Numbered from the stretch's first letter, positions 8,208 through 15,967 are shown. The stretch: DNA of 26,076 nucleotides from Terrimesophilobacter sp036833635 (GCA_036833635.1 DAITPJ010000023.1:1-26076); one strand, 5' to 3'. Notes: generated from the sequence alone by a model not told the origin. Made by a program: numbers and translations.

Positions 8208-8320
8208 GGCAAGCGTCCTTACGGGTCGACGCGGTTCCAGTCGATCCACTGTAGTGCGAAGTTGAGCAACTCTAGTGCCTGAACGCAGCTTCCCTCAAGA
8301 TCGTGTCCGCAACGAGCGAC

Positions 8321-9214
8321 TCAGCGGAAGATTATGGTGCGCTGCCCGTCGAGCAGCACACGGTGCTCAGAGAACCACTTCACGGCCTGGGTAAGGGTGC
8401 GGCTCTCCTCGTCCTGGCCGATTGCCACGAGCTCGGCCGGGGTGCGCGAATGGTCGACCCGCACCACGTTCTGCTCGATGATGGGTCCCTCGTCGAGATC
8501 GCTCGTGACGAAGTGCGCTGTCGCACCGATGAGTTTGACGCCCCGAGCGTGAGCCTGCCGGTACGGGTTCGCCCCCTTGAAACCCGGCAGGAAGGAGTGG
8601 TGGATGTTGATGATCCGGCCCTGGAGTCGCTCGCACACCTCGGGGGAGAGCACCTGCATGTACCGTGCGAGCACGACGAGCTCGATGTCATACTGCTCGA
8701 CGGCGTCGAGGATCCGGTGCTCGAACGCGACCTTCTGCTCGGTCGAGACCACGGCGTCCGACGCGAAGGGGACGCCGTAGAACTCGGCGAGGCCGCCGAG
8801 ATCCGGATGATTGCCCAGGACGAGCGGGATCTCGATCGCGAGCTGGCCCGCGCGCTGCCGGAAGAGAAGGTCGGCGAGGCAGTGGCCCGCCTTCGACACG
8901 AGCACGAGCGTGCGCAGTGGCCGTCCGACGACATCCAGTGTCCAGGTCATGCCGTACGCATCCATGACGGGTGCGAGCTTCGCCTCGAATCCTGCCCGAT
9001 CGGTGGCCGCCTCGACCTGCAGGCGCATGAAGAACATCCCGGTGTCGAGGCTTGCGAATTGCTGCGACTCGGTGATGTTGCCGCCCGCATCGACGATCGC
9101 GCCGCTCACTGCGTGCACGATCCCCGGCCGGTCGTTGCAGACCAGGGTCAGGACCCAGTGGGCAGCGCCAGCGGTCTCTGTGCCAGCCGTCCTGCGAGCA
9201 GTCGTCGCGCTCAT
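8321..9214 (-). CDS. purU: Formyltetrahydrofolate deformylase
   Basis: A 297-aa enzyme that hydrolyses 10-formyl-THF to formate and THF, balancing the one-carbon pool and supplying formate. An N-terminal ACT domain (about residues 18-95, beginning VLTLVCNDRPGIVHAVSGAI) is followed by a formyltransferase-fold domain. The catalytic triad is N203 and H205 in NIHHSFLP and D241 in SDLDEGPII. Length matches the family, with a short Thr/Ala-rich extension at the N-terminus. The ATG at 9214 has only a weak GGTGG upstream, but a TACGCT box lies 8 bases before it, so the mRNA may be leaderless. It is divergent from the MFS gene. The 113-base gap to the surface-protein gene (8208-8320) shows a possible TACAGT -10 box and nothing else. 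Confidence 0.95.
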   Translation of the reverse strand: MSATTARRTAGTETAGAAHWVLTLVCNDRPGIVHAVSGAIVDAGGNITESQQFASLDTGMFFMRLQVEAATDRAGFEAKLAPVMDAYGMTWTLDVVGRPLRTLVLVSKAGHCLADLLFRQRAGQLAIEIPLVLGNHPDLGGLAEFYGVPFASDAVVSTEQKVAFEHRILDAVEQYDIELVVLARYMQVLSPEVCERLQGRIINIHHSFLPGFKGANPYRQAHARGVKLIGATAHFVTSDLDEGPIIEQNVVRVDHSRTPAELVAIGQDEESRTLTQAVKWFSEHRVLLDGQRTIIFR

Positions 9215-9220
9215 AGCCCA

Positions 9221-9251
9221 CCAGCGTATTGGATCGGTGCGACTACGCTGG
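9221..9251. promoter_or_regulatory. Symmetric divergent promoter or operator between purU and the MFS gene
   Basis: CCAGCGTA (9221-9228) and TACGCTGG (9244-9251) are perfect inverted 8-mers separated by 15 bases. Read outward, each gives TACGCT, a good actinobacterial -10 box (TANNNT). The minus-strand box ends 8 bases before the purU ATG, and the plus-strand box ends 7 bases before an ATG at 9257. No convincing -35 is seen for either. Whether this is a pair of promoters, an operator or both is inference. Confidence 0.5.
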
Positions 9252-9256
9252 GAATG

Positions 9257-9292
9257 ATGACGCTCCTGTGCGGCATCCAGCGGGCGGCTTGA
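9257..9292 (+). CDS. Possible 11-codon leader ORF upstream of the MFS gene
   Basis: ATG at 9257 opens a frame reading MTLLCGIQRAA and stopping with TGA at 9290-9292, 31 bases before the MFS start. A second ATG immediately before it, at 9254, is in the same frame. The ATG is 7 bases downstream of a TACGCT -10 box, the spacing expected for a leaderless start. If transcribed from there, the MFS message would carry this short ORF and a leader of about 68 bases. There is only one cysteine and no obvious attenuator hairpin, so a regulatory role is speculative. Confidence 0.3.
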   Translation: MTLLCGIQRAA

Positions 9293-9323
9293 CGCACCAC
9301 GACACGCGAAGGATTCACCGGGC

Positions 9324-10526
9324 ATGGGTGCGCCGAAGACCGACACAGCATTTCCCTGGATCGGACTCCTCACGCTCGCGGGCGCGATCTTCGTCTCGGT
9401 CACGAGCGAGTTCCTGCCGACCGGGCTGCTGCCAGAGATGGCAGAGGACCTCGGCGTCGCCCAGTCGCGCATCGGGCTCCTCGTGACCGTCTTCGCCGCG
9501 ACGGTCGTGCTCACGGCGGCCGTGCTCACGAACCTCACTCGGCGTTTCCGTCGCAAGCCGCTCGTCATCATCGTCCTCGTCGTGTTCGCGCTCTCCAACT
9601 TCCTCGGCGCGATCGCCCCGACCTACGAGGTCGTCGTCGCGTCGCGCGTGCTCGGGGGTCTCGCCCACGGGCTGTTCTGGGCGGTCGTCGGCGCATATCC
9701 TGGGCACCTCGTCGGCAAGCGCCAGCTCGCGCGTGCCGTGGCGATCACCTCGGCGGGCGGCTCGGCGGCCTTCGTGCTCGGCGTGCCCGCCGGCACCGCT
9801 CTCGGGCACATCCTCGGATGGCGTCTCGCCTTCACGATCGTCGGCGTCGTCATCCTGCTGCTGACGTTGCTCGTCATGCGGTTCCTGCCCAGGGTCGACC
9901 ATCGGCAGGTCACGAAGACCGGCGAGATACCGATACCGCTCCGCAGGGATCCCACTCTCCTCGGCGTCGTCCTGGTGTGCGCCATCACGCTCGTCATGAT
10001 GGTCGGCCACAACATCTTCTACACCTACATCGTCCCGTTCTTCACGACCGTGAACGGCTTCCACGAGAGCGCCGTAAGCATCCTCCTGCTCGTCTACGGG
10101 CTCGCCGGCGCCGTCGGCCTTCTGCTCGTCGGGCTCGTCGGCGGCCGGTTCCCTCGCCTCGGCCTCGTGGCGAGCGCCGCCTTCGTGACGCTTGCCGTGC
10201 TCGTCATGGGACTCCTCCCACAGCAGCAGGTCACTGTGGTCATCGTCCTCGTCGTGTGGGGCACCGCGTTCGGCGGCGCGCCGGCCCTGCTGCAGACGAG
10301 GGCGCTCCAGACGGCGTCGCCGCAGTTGCGCGACCTGTCCTCCGCCCTCGTGACGACCTCGTTCAACATCGGCATCGGCGGAGGGGCGCTCATCGGCTCG
10401 CTCCTTCTCGACGGGGTCGGGCTACCGGTGCTCCCGTTCGCGGATGTCGCGGTCACCGTGGGCGCACTGGCGCTCATCATCGTGAGCGACCAGGTCATCC
10501 GGAGGCGTGCGACCCGCCTGTCCTAA
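9324..10526 (+). CDS. MFS transporter, DHA1-type (AraJ/YdhP-like)
   Basis: A 400-aa integral membrane protein with about 12 hydrophobic helices. Typical features of DHA1 exporters are TSEFLPTGLLPEMAEDLGV in the first helices, the loop TRRFRRKPLVI between helices 2 and 3, SRVLGGLAHGLFWAVVGAY in helix 4, and the antiporter motif C-like AFVLGVPAGTALGHILGWR in helix 5. A central cytosolic loop (about residues 190-215) separates the halves. It probably exports a drug or metabolite by proton exchange; the substrate cannot be read from sequence. The ATG at 9324 has AAGGA at 9309-9313. The gene is followed after 29 bases by glpK, so the two may be co-transcribed, but a functional link is not evident. 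Confidence 0.85.
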   Translation: MGAPKTDTAFPWIGLLTLAGAIFVSVTSEFLPTGLLPEMAEDLGVAQSRIGLLVTVFAATVVLTAAVLTNLTRRFRRKPLVIIVLVVFALSNFLGAIAPTYEVVVASRVLGGLAHGLFWAVVGAYPGHLVGKRQLARAVAITSAGGSAAFVLGVPAGTALGHILGWRLAFTIVGVVILLLTLLVMRFLPRVDHRQVTKTGEIPIPLRRDPTLLGVVLVCAITLVMMVGHNIFYTYIVPFFTTVNGFHESAVSILLLVYGLAGAVGLLLVGLVGGRFPRLGLVASAAFVTLAVLVMGLLPQQQVTVVIVLVVWGTAFGGAPALLQTRALQTASPQLRDLSSALVTTSFNIGIGGGALIGSLLLDGVGLPVLPFADVAVTVGALALIIVSDQVIRRRATRLS

Positions 10527-10555
10527 GCTCGGAGCGGGCGAGACGGGAGGTCACG

Positions 10556-12061
10556 ATGGCACAGGACACACGGTACGTCGCTGCAATAGACCAGGGCACG
10601 ACCTCGAGCCGTTGCATGGTCTTCGATCACGACGGTGCCATCGTCGCTGTCGCGCAGAAGGAGCATGCCCAGCGGTTCCCCCGGCCCGGCTGGGTCGAGC
10701 ACGACGCCGCCGAGATCTGGGAGAACGTGCGGGAGGTCGTGGCCGCGGCGCTCGAGAAGGCCGGGCTCACGGCATCCGAGATCGCAGCGATCGGGATCAC
10801 CAACCAGCGGGAGACGACCGTCGTGTGGGACCGTGCGACGGGCGACCCGATCGCGAACGCGATCGTCTGGCAGGACACGCGCACCGATTCGATCGTCACG
10901 CGGCTTGACCGGTCGGTCGGGGTCGAATGGTTCCGTGACCGGACGGGGCTCACCCTCGCGACATACTTCTCCGGGCCCAAGTTGCTGTGGCTTCTCGAGA
11001 ACATGCCGGGCCTGCGCGAGCGGGCGGAGCGTGGAGAGCTCGCCTTCGGAACGATGGATTCCTGGCTCATCTGGAACCTCACGGGCGGCCCCGCGGGCGG
11101 CCGACACGTCACCGATGTCACGAACGCGAGCCGCACGCTCCTCATGAACCTCCGCGAGCTCGCCTGGGACGAGGCAATCATGGCGGAGCTGGGCATCCCG
11201 CACGGCCTGCTCCCTGACATCGTGTCATCCTCCGAGGTGTACGGCACGGCGACGGGCGTGCTCGATGGCGTCCCGGTGGCGGGTGCGCTCGGCGACCAGC
11301 ACGCGGCCCTCGTCGGGCAGACGGCGTTCGACGATGGCGACCTCAAGAGCACCTACGGCACGGGGGCGTTCCTTCTCCTCAACACAGGGACAGAACCCGT
11401 GGCATCGAAGCATGGCCTGCTCACGACCGTCGCCTACCAGTTCGGCTCTGCGCCTGCGGCGTACGCGCTCGAGGGCTCGATCGCCGTGAGCGGTTCGCTC
11501 GTGCAGTGGTTCCGCGACCAGCTGGGCGCGATCGGGTCGGCGAGCGAGATCGAGGCGCTCGCGGCATCCGTCGACGACAACGGCGGATGCTACTTCGTGC
11601 CGGCCTTCTCCGGCCTGTTCGCGCCGCACTGGCGAAGCGATGCGCGCGGCGTGATCGCCGGGCTGACGGGGTACGTCACGAAGGCGCACATCGCCCGTGC
11701 AATTCTCGAGGCCTCGGCCTGGCAGACGCGTGAGCTCGTGGATGCCATGGTCTCTGACACCGGCATCGAGTTGGACGAACTGAGGGTTGACGGGGGGATG
11801 ACCGAGAACGCGCTGCTCCTGCAATTGCTCGCGGACGCTCTCGACGTCGAGGTCGTGCGCCCGCGCGTCACAGAGACGACGTGCCTCGGTGCTGCCTATG
11901 CTGCGGGTCTCGCGGTGGGCTTCTGGCCGGATGTCGACTCGCTTCGGGCGAACTGGCAGGCGGAGGCCGTGTGGCGGCCGGCCGCGGATCCGGAGCGCAG
12001 GGCGCGCGAGTACCACGAGTGGAAGAAGGCGGTCGACCGCACCCTCGGCTGGGTGGAGTAG
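10556..12061 (+). CDS. glpK: Glycerol kinase
   Basis: A 501-aa FGGY-family kinase making glycerol-3-phosphate from glycerol and ATP. The N-terminal phosphate loop is DQGTTSSR, and ITNQRETTVVWDRATG follows. The catalytic aspartate lies in GALGDQHAALVGQ, and STYGTGAFLLLNTG contacts ATP. The FGGY signature region is GLTGYVTKAHIARAILE, followed by DGGMTENALLLQLLADAL. The ATG at 10556 follows GGGAGG (10545-10550) by 5 bases. Length is standard. No glpF facilitator or glpD dehydrogenase is adjacent. It ends 60 bases before a convergent gene, with a palindromic repeat unit in the gap. Confidence 0.96.
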   Translation: MAQDTRYVAAIDQGTTSSRCMVFDHDGAIVAVAQKEHAQRFPRPGWVEHDAAEIWENVREVVAAALEKAGLTASEIAAIGITNQRETTVVWDRATGDPIANAIVWQDTRTDSIVTRLDRSVGVEWFRDRTGLTLATYFSGPKLLWLLENMPGLRERAERGELAFGTMDSWLIWNLTGGPAGGRHVTDVTNASRTLLMNLRELAWDEAIMAELGIPHGLLPDIVSSSEVYGTATGVLDGVPVAGALGDQHAALVGQTAFDDGDLKSTYGTGAFLLLNTGTEPVASKHGLLTTVAYQFGSAPAAYALEGSIAVSGSLVQWFRDQLGAIGSASEIEALAASVDDNGGCYFVPAFSGLFAPHWRSDARGVIAGLTGYVTKAHIARAILEASAWQTRELVDAMVSDTGIELDELRVDGGMTENALLLQLLADALDVEVVRPRVTETTCLGAAYAAGLAVGFWPDVDSLRANWQAEAVWRPAADPERRAREYHEWKKAVDRTLGWVE

Positions 12062-12081
12062 CTGGTCGCTCCCCGCCCCGT

Positions 12082-12118
12082 TGGTTGAGTAGCCGCCGGA
12101 GGCGGCGTATCGAAACCA
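12082..12118. repeat. REP-like palindromic repeat, copy 3 (single unit)
   Basis: A single unit reads TGGTTGAGTAG, the hairpin core CCGCCGGAGGCGGCG, then TATCGAAACCAC. It differs from the first arm of copy 1 mainly by one base in the loop. It fills most of the 60-base gap between the converging glpK and nitroreductase-like genes, as copy 2 does between nagB and nagA. The core can form a 6-bp GC stem with a three-base GGA loop. Confidence 0.85.
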
Positions 12119-12121
12119 CGC

Positions 12122-12631
12122 TCAACCGGCGGCAACAGGCGCCAACTCCGCGACCGGCCGCAGGAGGAACAGCCGCACGGTGCGCCCGGAGTCGCGCTCG
12201 TACGCCCGGTAGCCCGGCCACTGCGACTCGATGAGCGCCCACGCTGCGTCCCGCTCGGCGTCCCCGATGACCGTCGCGCGCACCGCGAGACGGCGCCCGC
12301 GCACTGTGATTTCGGCATCCGGATTCGCCTTGAGGTTGTAGGTCCAGCCCGGGTGTCGCTCGCGCGCGAAGCTCGTGCCCGCGACGATCGCCCTCCCGAG
12401 ACCGTCCGGCGTGTACATGAGGTCGGTGTAGCGCGGCTCGCCCGACTTCGCGCCGATCGACCGCAGCGTGAGCGAGTGCACGAGGAGGCCGCTCACCTGC
12501 ACGCGCCCGCCGCTCAGCGTTTTGACGAGCACCTCGAACGGCGGGAGCAGACGCGGCCCCAGCCAGCGGAACACCGCGGTGCGCGTGAGAGGCGCGATCG
12601 CGGAACGCACGAGCCGCACGACGGGAGTCAT
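12122..12631 (-). CDS. Deazaflavin (F420)-dependent nitroreductase-family protein
   Basis: A 169-aa protein of the Ddn-like split-barrel family (nitroreductase family deazaflavin-dependent oxidoreductase). The core signature is present: LRSIGAKSGEPRYTDLMYT, GRAIVAGTSFARERHPGW, then TYNLKANPDAEITVRGRR. The KSG/R part and the HPGW-NL-ANP segment bind the cofactor phosphate and the deazaflavin in known members. F420 or a flavin is the likely cofactor; the substrate is unknown. The ATG at 12631 is preceded by CAGACTGGGACGC, so a weak -10-like CAGACT lies 7 bases upstream and no clear Shine-Dalgarno is seen. It lies 23 bases after the upstream GH20 gene on the same strand and may also be read through from it. 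Confidence 0.85.
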   Translation of the reverse strand: MTPVVRLVRSAIAPLTRTAVFRWLGPRLLPPFEVLVKTLSGGRVQVSGLLVHSLTLRSIGAKSGEPRYTDLMYTPDGLGRAIVAGTSFARERHPGWTYNLKANPDAEITVRGRRLAVRATVIGDAERDAAWALIESQWPGYRAYERDSGRTVRLFLLRPVAELAPVAAG

Positions 12632-12654
12632 GCGTCCCAGTCTGGCATTCGGCG

Positions 12655-14238
12655 TCACGGCCACGGCACGCCTGGCGTGCGCTTGTACCCGATGCCGGCG
12701 GCCTGGAGATAGGCGCCGAAGGCCCCGAGCCGTGGGGCGAACTCCTCGAAGCTGCGCCCATCGCGCGGTGACCAGCCGATCTCGGCGATCGCGGCGATGC
12801 GGGGGAAGGCCATGTACTCGATCTCGCCCATCGTCCGGATCGTCTCGGTCCAGAGGGGTGCCTCGACGCCGAGAACGCTGTTCTCCGGATGGGTGGGGAA
12901 GACGTCGGAGGGGTCCCACCCGTATGCCTCCTGGATCGTCGTCGGCGCCTGAGCCCACGTTGTTCCGAGCCGCTCGCTGAGGTCGTACTTCTGGTCGAGG
13001 TAGGCGACGTTGGCGGGCGCCATGACGAGCCCGCCGCCGGCGTCGAGGATCCACTGCGTGAGCGTGGGGGATCCGCCGCGCGGCGTCGTGTAATCCCAGT
13101 ACTCGCCGATCGTTCCCTGCGGGAGCGCCTTCCCGTAGCCGATGTCGTGCCAGCCCATGACGGTCTTTCCGGTGGCTGCGACGATCGCCGCGGCCCTGTC
13201 GATGAAGGCTGTGTAGTCGGCAGTGCTCGTCGCGCTCGACTCATCGCCGCCGAGGTGGATCCAGGGGCCTGGCGTGAGCGCGGCAAGCTGCGTGACGACA
13301 TCCGCGACGAACTGGTAGGTGAGTTCCTTGCTCGTGCACAGTGACGAGAAGCCGACGCCCGTTCCCCGATACAGCGGGCGCGCGCGGCCGTTGCAGTTGA
13401 GCTCGGCGTAGGAGGCGAGGGCGGCGTTGGTGTGCCCGGGCATGTCGACCTCGGGGACGATCGTGATGTACCGCGCGGCCGCATAGGCGACGATCTCGCG
13501 GTACTGCTCCTGCGTGTAGTAACCGCCGCCGTTGCCGCCCACCTGGCTCGATCCGCCGATCTCGGTGAGCCGTGGCCATCCGTCGATCTGCAGGCGCCAG
13601 CCCTGGTCGTCGGTGAGATGCAGGTGCAGCACGTTGAGCTTGAGCATGGCGATGTCGTCGATGTAGCGCTTGACGTCGTCGACGCCGAAGAAGTGCCGCG
13701 CGACGTCGAGCATCGCGCCACGGTAGCTGAAGCGCGGGTAGTCAGAGATCGTCGTGGCCGAGATGCCCCATCTCGTGGTCTCCGGCGTCGCCGGGGGCAG
13801 CAGTTGGCGGAGGGTCTGCACGCCGAGGAACAGCCCGGCGGCGTCGTTCGCGGCGAGCCAGATTCCGGATGTCCGCACCCGCAGGTCGTACCCGCCCTGC
13901 GGATGCCCCGGCTCCACGACGAGGACGATGTCGCCCCGGCCGGAGAGGGAGAGCGACAGCCCCGTCATGGGGCGCAGGAGGTTGACGAGGTACTCGGCGA
14001 CGGGCCGCGCTGCATCGCGTGCCTCGACGGTCGTGGTCGGCCCGAGCTGGAATGCGCCGTCGCCATTGACGCGAAAGACCGGTGCGGGCACAACGGTGCG
14101 TGCGAGTACGGATGCGCTGGGCGGCTCGGGTGCTTCGCCCGCGGTCGTCGTGGTCACGATTGCGCTGTTGGCAGTGCTCGCGCAGGCGAGGGCTATGGCG
14201 AGAACGCCGTACCAGCCCATGCGGTGGATGAGTGCCAT
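12655..14238 (-). CDS. Beta-N-acetylhexosaminidase, GH20 (paralogue 1)
   Basis: A 527-aa exported glycosidase releasing terminal GlcNAc or GalNAc. The N-terminus has a hydrophobic export segment (about residues 8-28) with no good lipobox, followed by a Thr/Pro-rich linker. A GH20b-type domain (about 45-155, starting VVPAPVFRVNGDGAFQL) precedes the catalytic barrel. The barrel shows HLHLTDDQGWRLQIDGWPRL, VDMPGHTNAALASY and the catalytic pair D332-E333 in WIHLGGDESSAT, as expected for substrate-assisted GH20 catalysis. It ends with VPWP. The ATG at 14238 is chosen; an internal ATG at 14220 would still leave the hydrophobic segment. It is paralogous to the gene at 16129-17691, with which it shares a nearly identical 101-bp block. 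It probably supplies GlcNAc to the transporter at the window start. Confidence 0.93.
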   Translation of the reverse strand: MALIHRMGWYGVLAIALACASTANSAIVTTTTAGEAPEPPSASVLARTVVPAPVFRVNGDGAFQLGPTTTVEARDAARPVAEYLVNLLRPMTGLSLSLSGRGDIVLVVEPGHPQGGYDLRVRTSGIWLAANDAAGLFLGVQTLRQLLPPATPETTRWGISATTISDYPRFSYRGAMLDVARHFFGVDDVKRYIDDIAMLKLNVLHLHLTDDQGWRLQIDGWPRLTEIGGSSQVGGNGGGYYTQEQYREIVAYAAARYITIVPEVDMPGHTNAALASYAELNCNGRARPLYRGTGVGFSSLCTSKELTYQFVADVVTQLAALTPGPWIHLGGDESSATSTADYTAFIDRAAAIVAATGKTVMGWHDIGYGKALPQGTIGEYWDYTTPRGGSPTLTQWILDAGGGLVMAPANVAYLDQKYDLSERLGTTWAQAPTTIQEAYGWDPSDVFPTHPENSVLGVEAPLWTETIRTMGEIEYMAFPRIAAIAEIGWSPRDGRSFEEFAPRLGAFGAYLQAAGIGYKRTPGVPWP

Positions 14239-14264
14239 GGGGTCCCAGTGTGGCAGAGCTGACG

Positions 14265-14345
14265 TCAGGGCCTGGTCACGCCGGCCGGATCGATCAGGAG
14301 GAAGTCGGGGAAGTACCGCTGCACATCGGCTTGCCCCGTCTCCAC
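14265..14345 (-). pseudogene. Possible C-terminal gene remnant
   Basis: On the minus strand a 26-codon frame reads VETGQADVQRYFPDFLLIDP and then AGVTRP before TGA at 14267-14265. The aromatic/aliphatic alternation and clean GC-rich third positions look like a real protein tail rather than noise. An in-frame TGA lies two codons upstream, next to a CCTGAGCCTGTTGAGGA sequence (14346-14362) that resembles a dispersed actinobacterial repeat. It could be the broken end of a lost gene or a very short ORF starting at the GTG at 14345. I do not recognise the family. Confidence 0.3.
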
Positions 14346-14419
14346 TCCTCAACAGGCTCAGGGCCGATGACTTCTCCACAGATTGCCGTCTTTGCTGGAA
14401 AATGGATGTTCGGATCTGC

Positions 14420-14425
14420 AATAAT
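14420..14425 (+). promoter_or_regulatory. -10 box for the DUF222/HNH gene, leaderless type
   Basis: AATAAT in an AT-rich island ends 6 bases before the ATG at 14432, and no Shine-Dalgarno precedes that ATG. The spacing places transcription initiation at or next to the start codon. A TTGCTG at 14392-14397 is too far away (22 bases) to be a standard -35. Confidence 0.45.
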
Positions 14426-14431
14426 TGATAC

Positions 14432-15967
14432 ATGTCGAAAGTCGGATCTACGTTCTCAACGTCGCTTAAGGCGTTGGTGGATGCGGCTGCCCGGGCGGGT
14501 GCGGATGCCGCGGGGTCGCGTGCGCTCGGGGATGACGAGCTGATCGCGGCGCAACACACCCTGGCCGCTGTGAAACGCCACGTCGACGCGTGCGCTGCGG
14601 TGCTCGCAGGGGAGACGGTGCGGCGCTCATCCGTCGATGCTGGTCTCGGAGGTCTTGCCCGCAGGCAGGGGTTCCGCACCCCGGAGGCGCTCGTGCGCGG
14701 CATCACCGGGTCGACCGCGCGCGAGGCGACCGCGCTCGTGCGGGTCGGGAGCATGCTCAACGACGCCGACCTCGTGCATCAGGCACAGGCGAGCGGAATC
14801 GATGACGAGGCCGAGGCGCTCCGTCTCGCCGCGAAGCCGTGGCTCGCTTCGATCGGTGCTGCAGTCGCAGCGGGCACGCTCACCGTTGCCGGTGCTGAGG
14901 CGTTTCGCAACGGGCTCGGAGAACCCGGTCCCGGTGTCAGCAGCGACGCGCTCGCCGCGGTAGTTGCAGCGCTCATCGAGAAAATCGCGAAGTGGTCCAC
15001 TGCGACTGGTGCGGCGACGTCCGGGGCCATCGTCACCCGCGACCTCGCGATCGACGCCGACCGCATCCTGCGGCTCGCGCGCGATGCCCGCGATGAACTG
15101 GATGCCGCCGGCATTCTCGAGCGGGAGCAGCAGCGCCGTTCGCTGCGTGCGTTCCGCCGGTGGCGTCGTGCCGACGGCATGACCCGGTACACCTGGGACC
15201 TCGACCCGGAGGGCGCTGCCCTCGTCGACGACGTCTACGACAAGGTCACCTCGCCGCGGCGCGGCGGGCCGCGCTTCATCGCGGAAGGCGAGCAGGCACG
15301 TGCCGAAGCGATCGAACGGGACGCGCGCACCACAGAGCAGCTTGCCTCCGACAGCTTTCTCGAGCTACTGCAGCTCGCCATCGATACGGACCCCGCCAAC
15401 GTCGTCGGGGTGCAGCGGCCCGCCGTGCGGATACTTGTCGCGGCACGAGACCTGAAGAGCAGGAGCGGTCGCGGGTGGATCGAAGGCCAGGACTTTCCCG
15501 TGTCCATCGCCACGGTCGAGCGCCATCTGTGCTCTGCGGGCAGCGAGACCATCGCTTTCGATGACAGGATGCAGCCGGCGAATCTCGGTCGCACCGCGCG
15601 ATACTTCAACCGCGCTCAACGTCGGCTGCTCTCCGCGCGCGATGGCGGATGCCGTTGGCCCGGATGCGAACGGCCGCCCGAGTGGGCCGAAGCACACCAC
15701 ATTCTTTGGTGGGACCGCGACAACGGACCGACCGACATCGAGAACGGCATCCTTCTCTGCCGACATCACCATCTGCTTCTGCACGACAATCACTGGGAGA
15801 TAGAGGTCACGGCGCGCGGCGGGCGGCCGGGTGCCGGCGGCGGCGAATGCGAATACTGGCTCATACCGCCATCGGATGTCGACCCGACCCGAACACGCAG
15901 ACCGATGCCGAGCAAGTCCCCGGCGCTCCACGACGCCCTCAGGACCCGTGAGCCGGTGTCAGCCTGA
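14432..15967 (+). CDS. DUF222 and HNH endonuclease domain protein (13E12 repeat-family type)
   Basis: A 511-aa protein with an Ala-rich helical DUF222 region (about residues 30-370) and a C-terminal HNH nuclease domain. The HNH part starts RRLLSARDGGCRWPGCERPP, with zinc-type cysteines C407 and C412. It continues with the H422-H423 pair in EAHHILWW, the asparagine in IENGILLCRHHH, and a last histidine in LLLHDNHW. Such proteins are present in many copies per genome in Actinobacteria (the 13E12 family in mycobacteria). Their role is not settled; mobility or defence has been suggested because of the nuclease domain. The AT-rich, probably leaderless promoter differs from its neighbours. It lies between two GH20 paralogues on the opposite strand, and its 3' end overlaps a small minus-strand ORF by 9 bases. 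Confidence 0.88.
   Translation: MSKVGSTFSTSLKALVDAAARAGADAAGSRALGDDELIAAQHTLAAVKRHVDACAAVLAGETVRRSSVDAGLGGLARRQGFRTPEALVRGITGSTAREATALVRVGSMLNDADLVHQAQASGIDDEAEALRLAAKPWLASIGAAVAAGTLTVAGAEAFRNGLGEPGPGVSSDALAAVVAALIEKIAKWSTATGAATSGAIVTRDLAIDADRILRLARDARDELDAAGILEREQQRRSLRAFRRWRRADGMTRYTWDLDPEGAALVDDVYDKVTSPRRGGPRFIAEGEQARAEAIERDARTTEQLASDSFLELLQLAIDTDPANVVGVQRPAVRILVAARDLKSRSGRGWIEGQDFPVSIATVERHLCSAGSETIAFDDRMQPANLGRTARYFNRAQRRLLSARDGGCRWPGCERPPEWAEAHHILWWDRDNGPTDIENGILLCRHHHLLLHDNHWEIEVTARGGRPGAGGGECEYWLIPPSDVDPTRTRRPMPSKSPALHDALRTREPVSA

Noticed and set aside
7287..8282. A 331-codon + strand frame opposite the beta-helix gene
   Set aside because: Antisense of a repetitive Asp/Asn/Thr-rich gene. 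The other strand has a signal peptide and sorting signal, which cannot arise by chance.
11868..13721. A 617-codon minus-strand frame spanning the glpK end, the nitroreductase gene and part of GH20 paralogue 1
   Set aside because: It crosses three genes with convincing motifs, and its translation is low-complexity Arg/Ser/Pro/Ala.
12655..14238. Lipoprotein anchoring of GH20 paralogue 1 through the cysteine in IALACAST
   Set aside because: The residues before the cysteine (A-L-A) do not fit the usual L-[AST]-[GA]-C lipobox, so a plain signal peptide or anchor is more likely.
14259..14268. CTGACGTCAG palindrome upstream of GH20 paralogue 1
   Set aside because: A 10-base palindrome is expected many times by chance in 26 kb, and there is no second copy at a related promoter.
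14399..14414. Possible SOS (LexA) box before the HNH gene, because of GTTCG in the promoter
   Set aside because: Only the GTTCG half is present; the matching CGAAC half is replaced by AAAAT.
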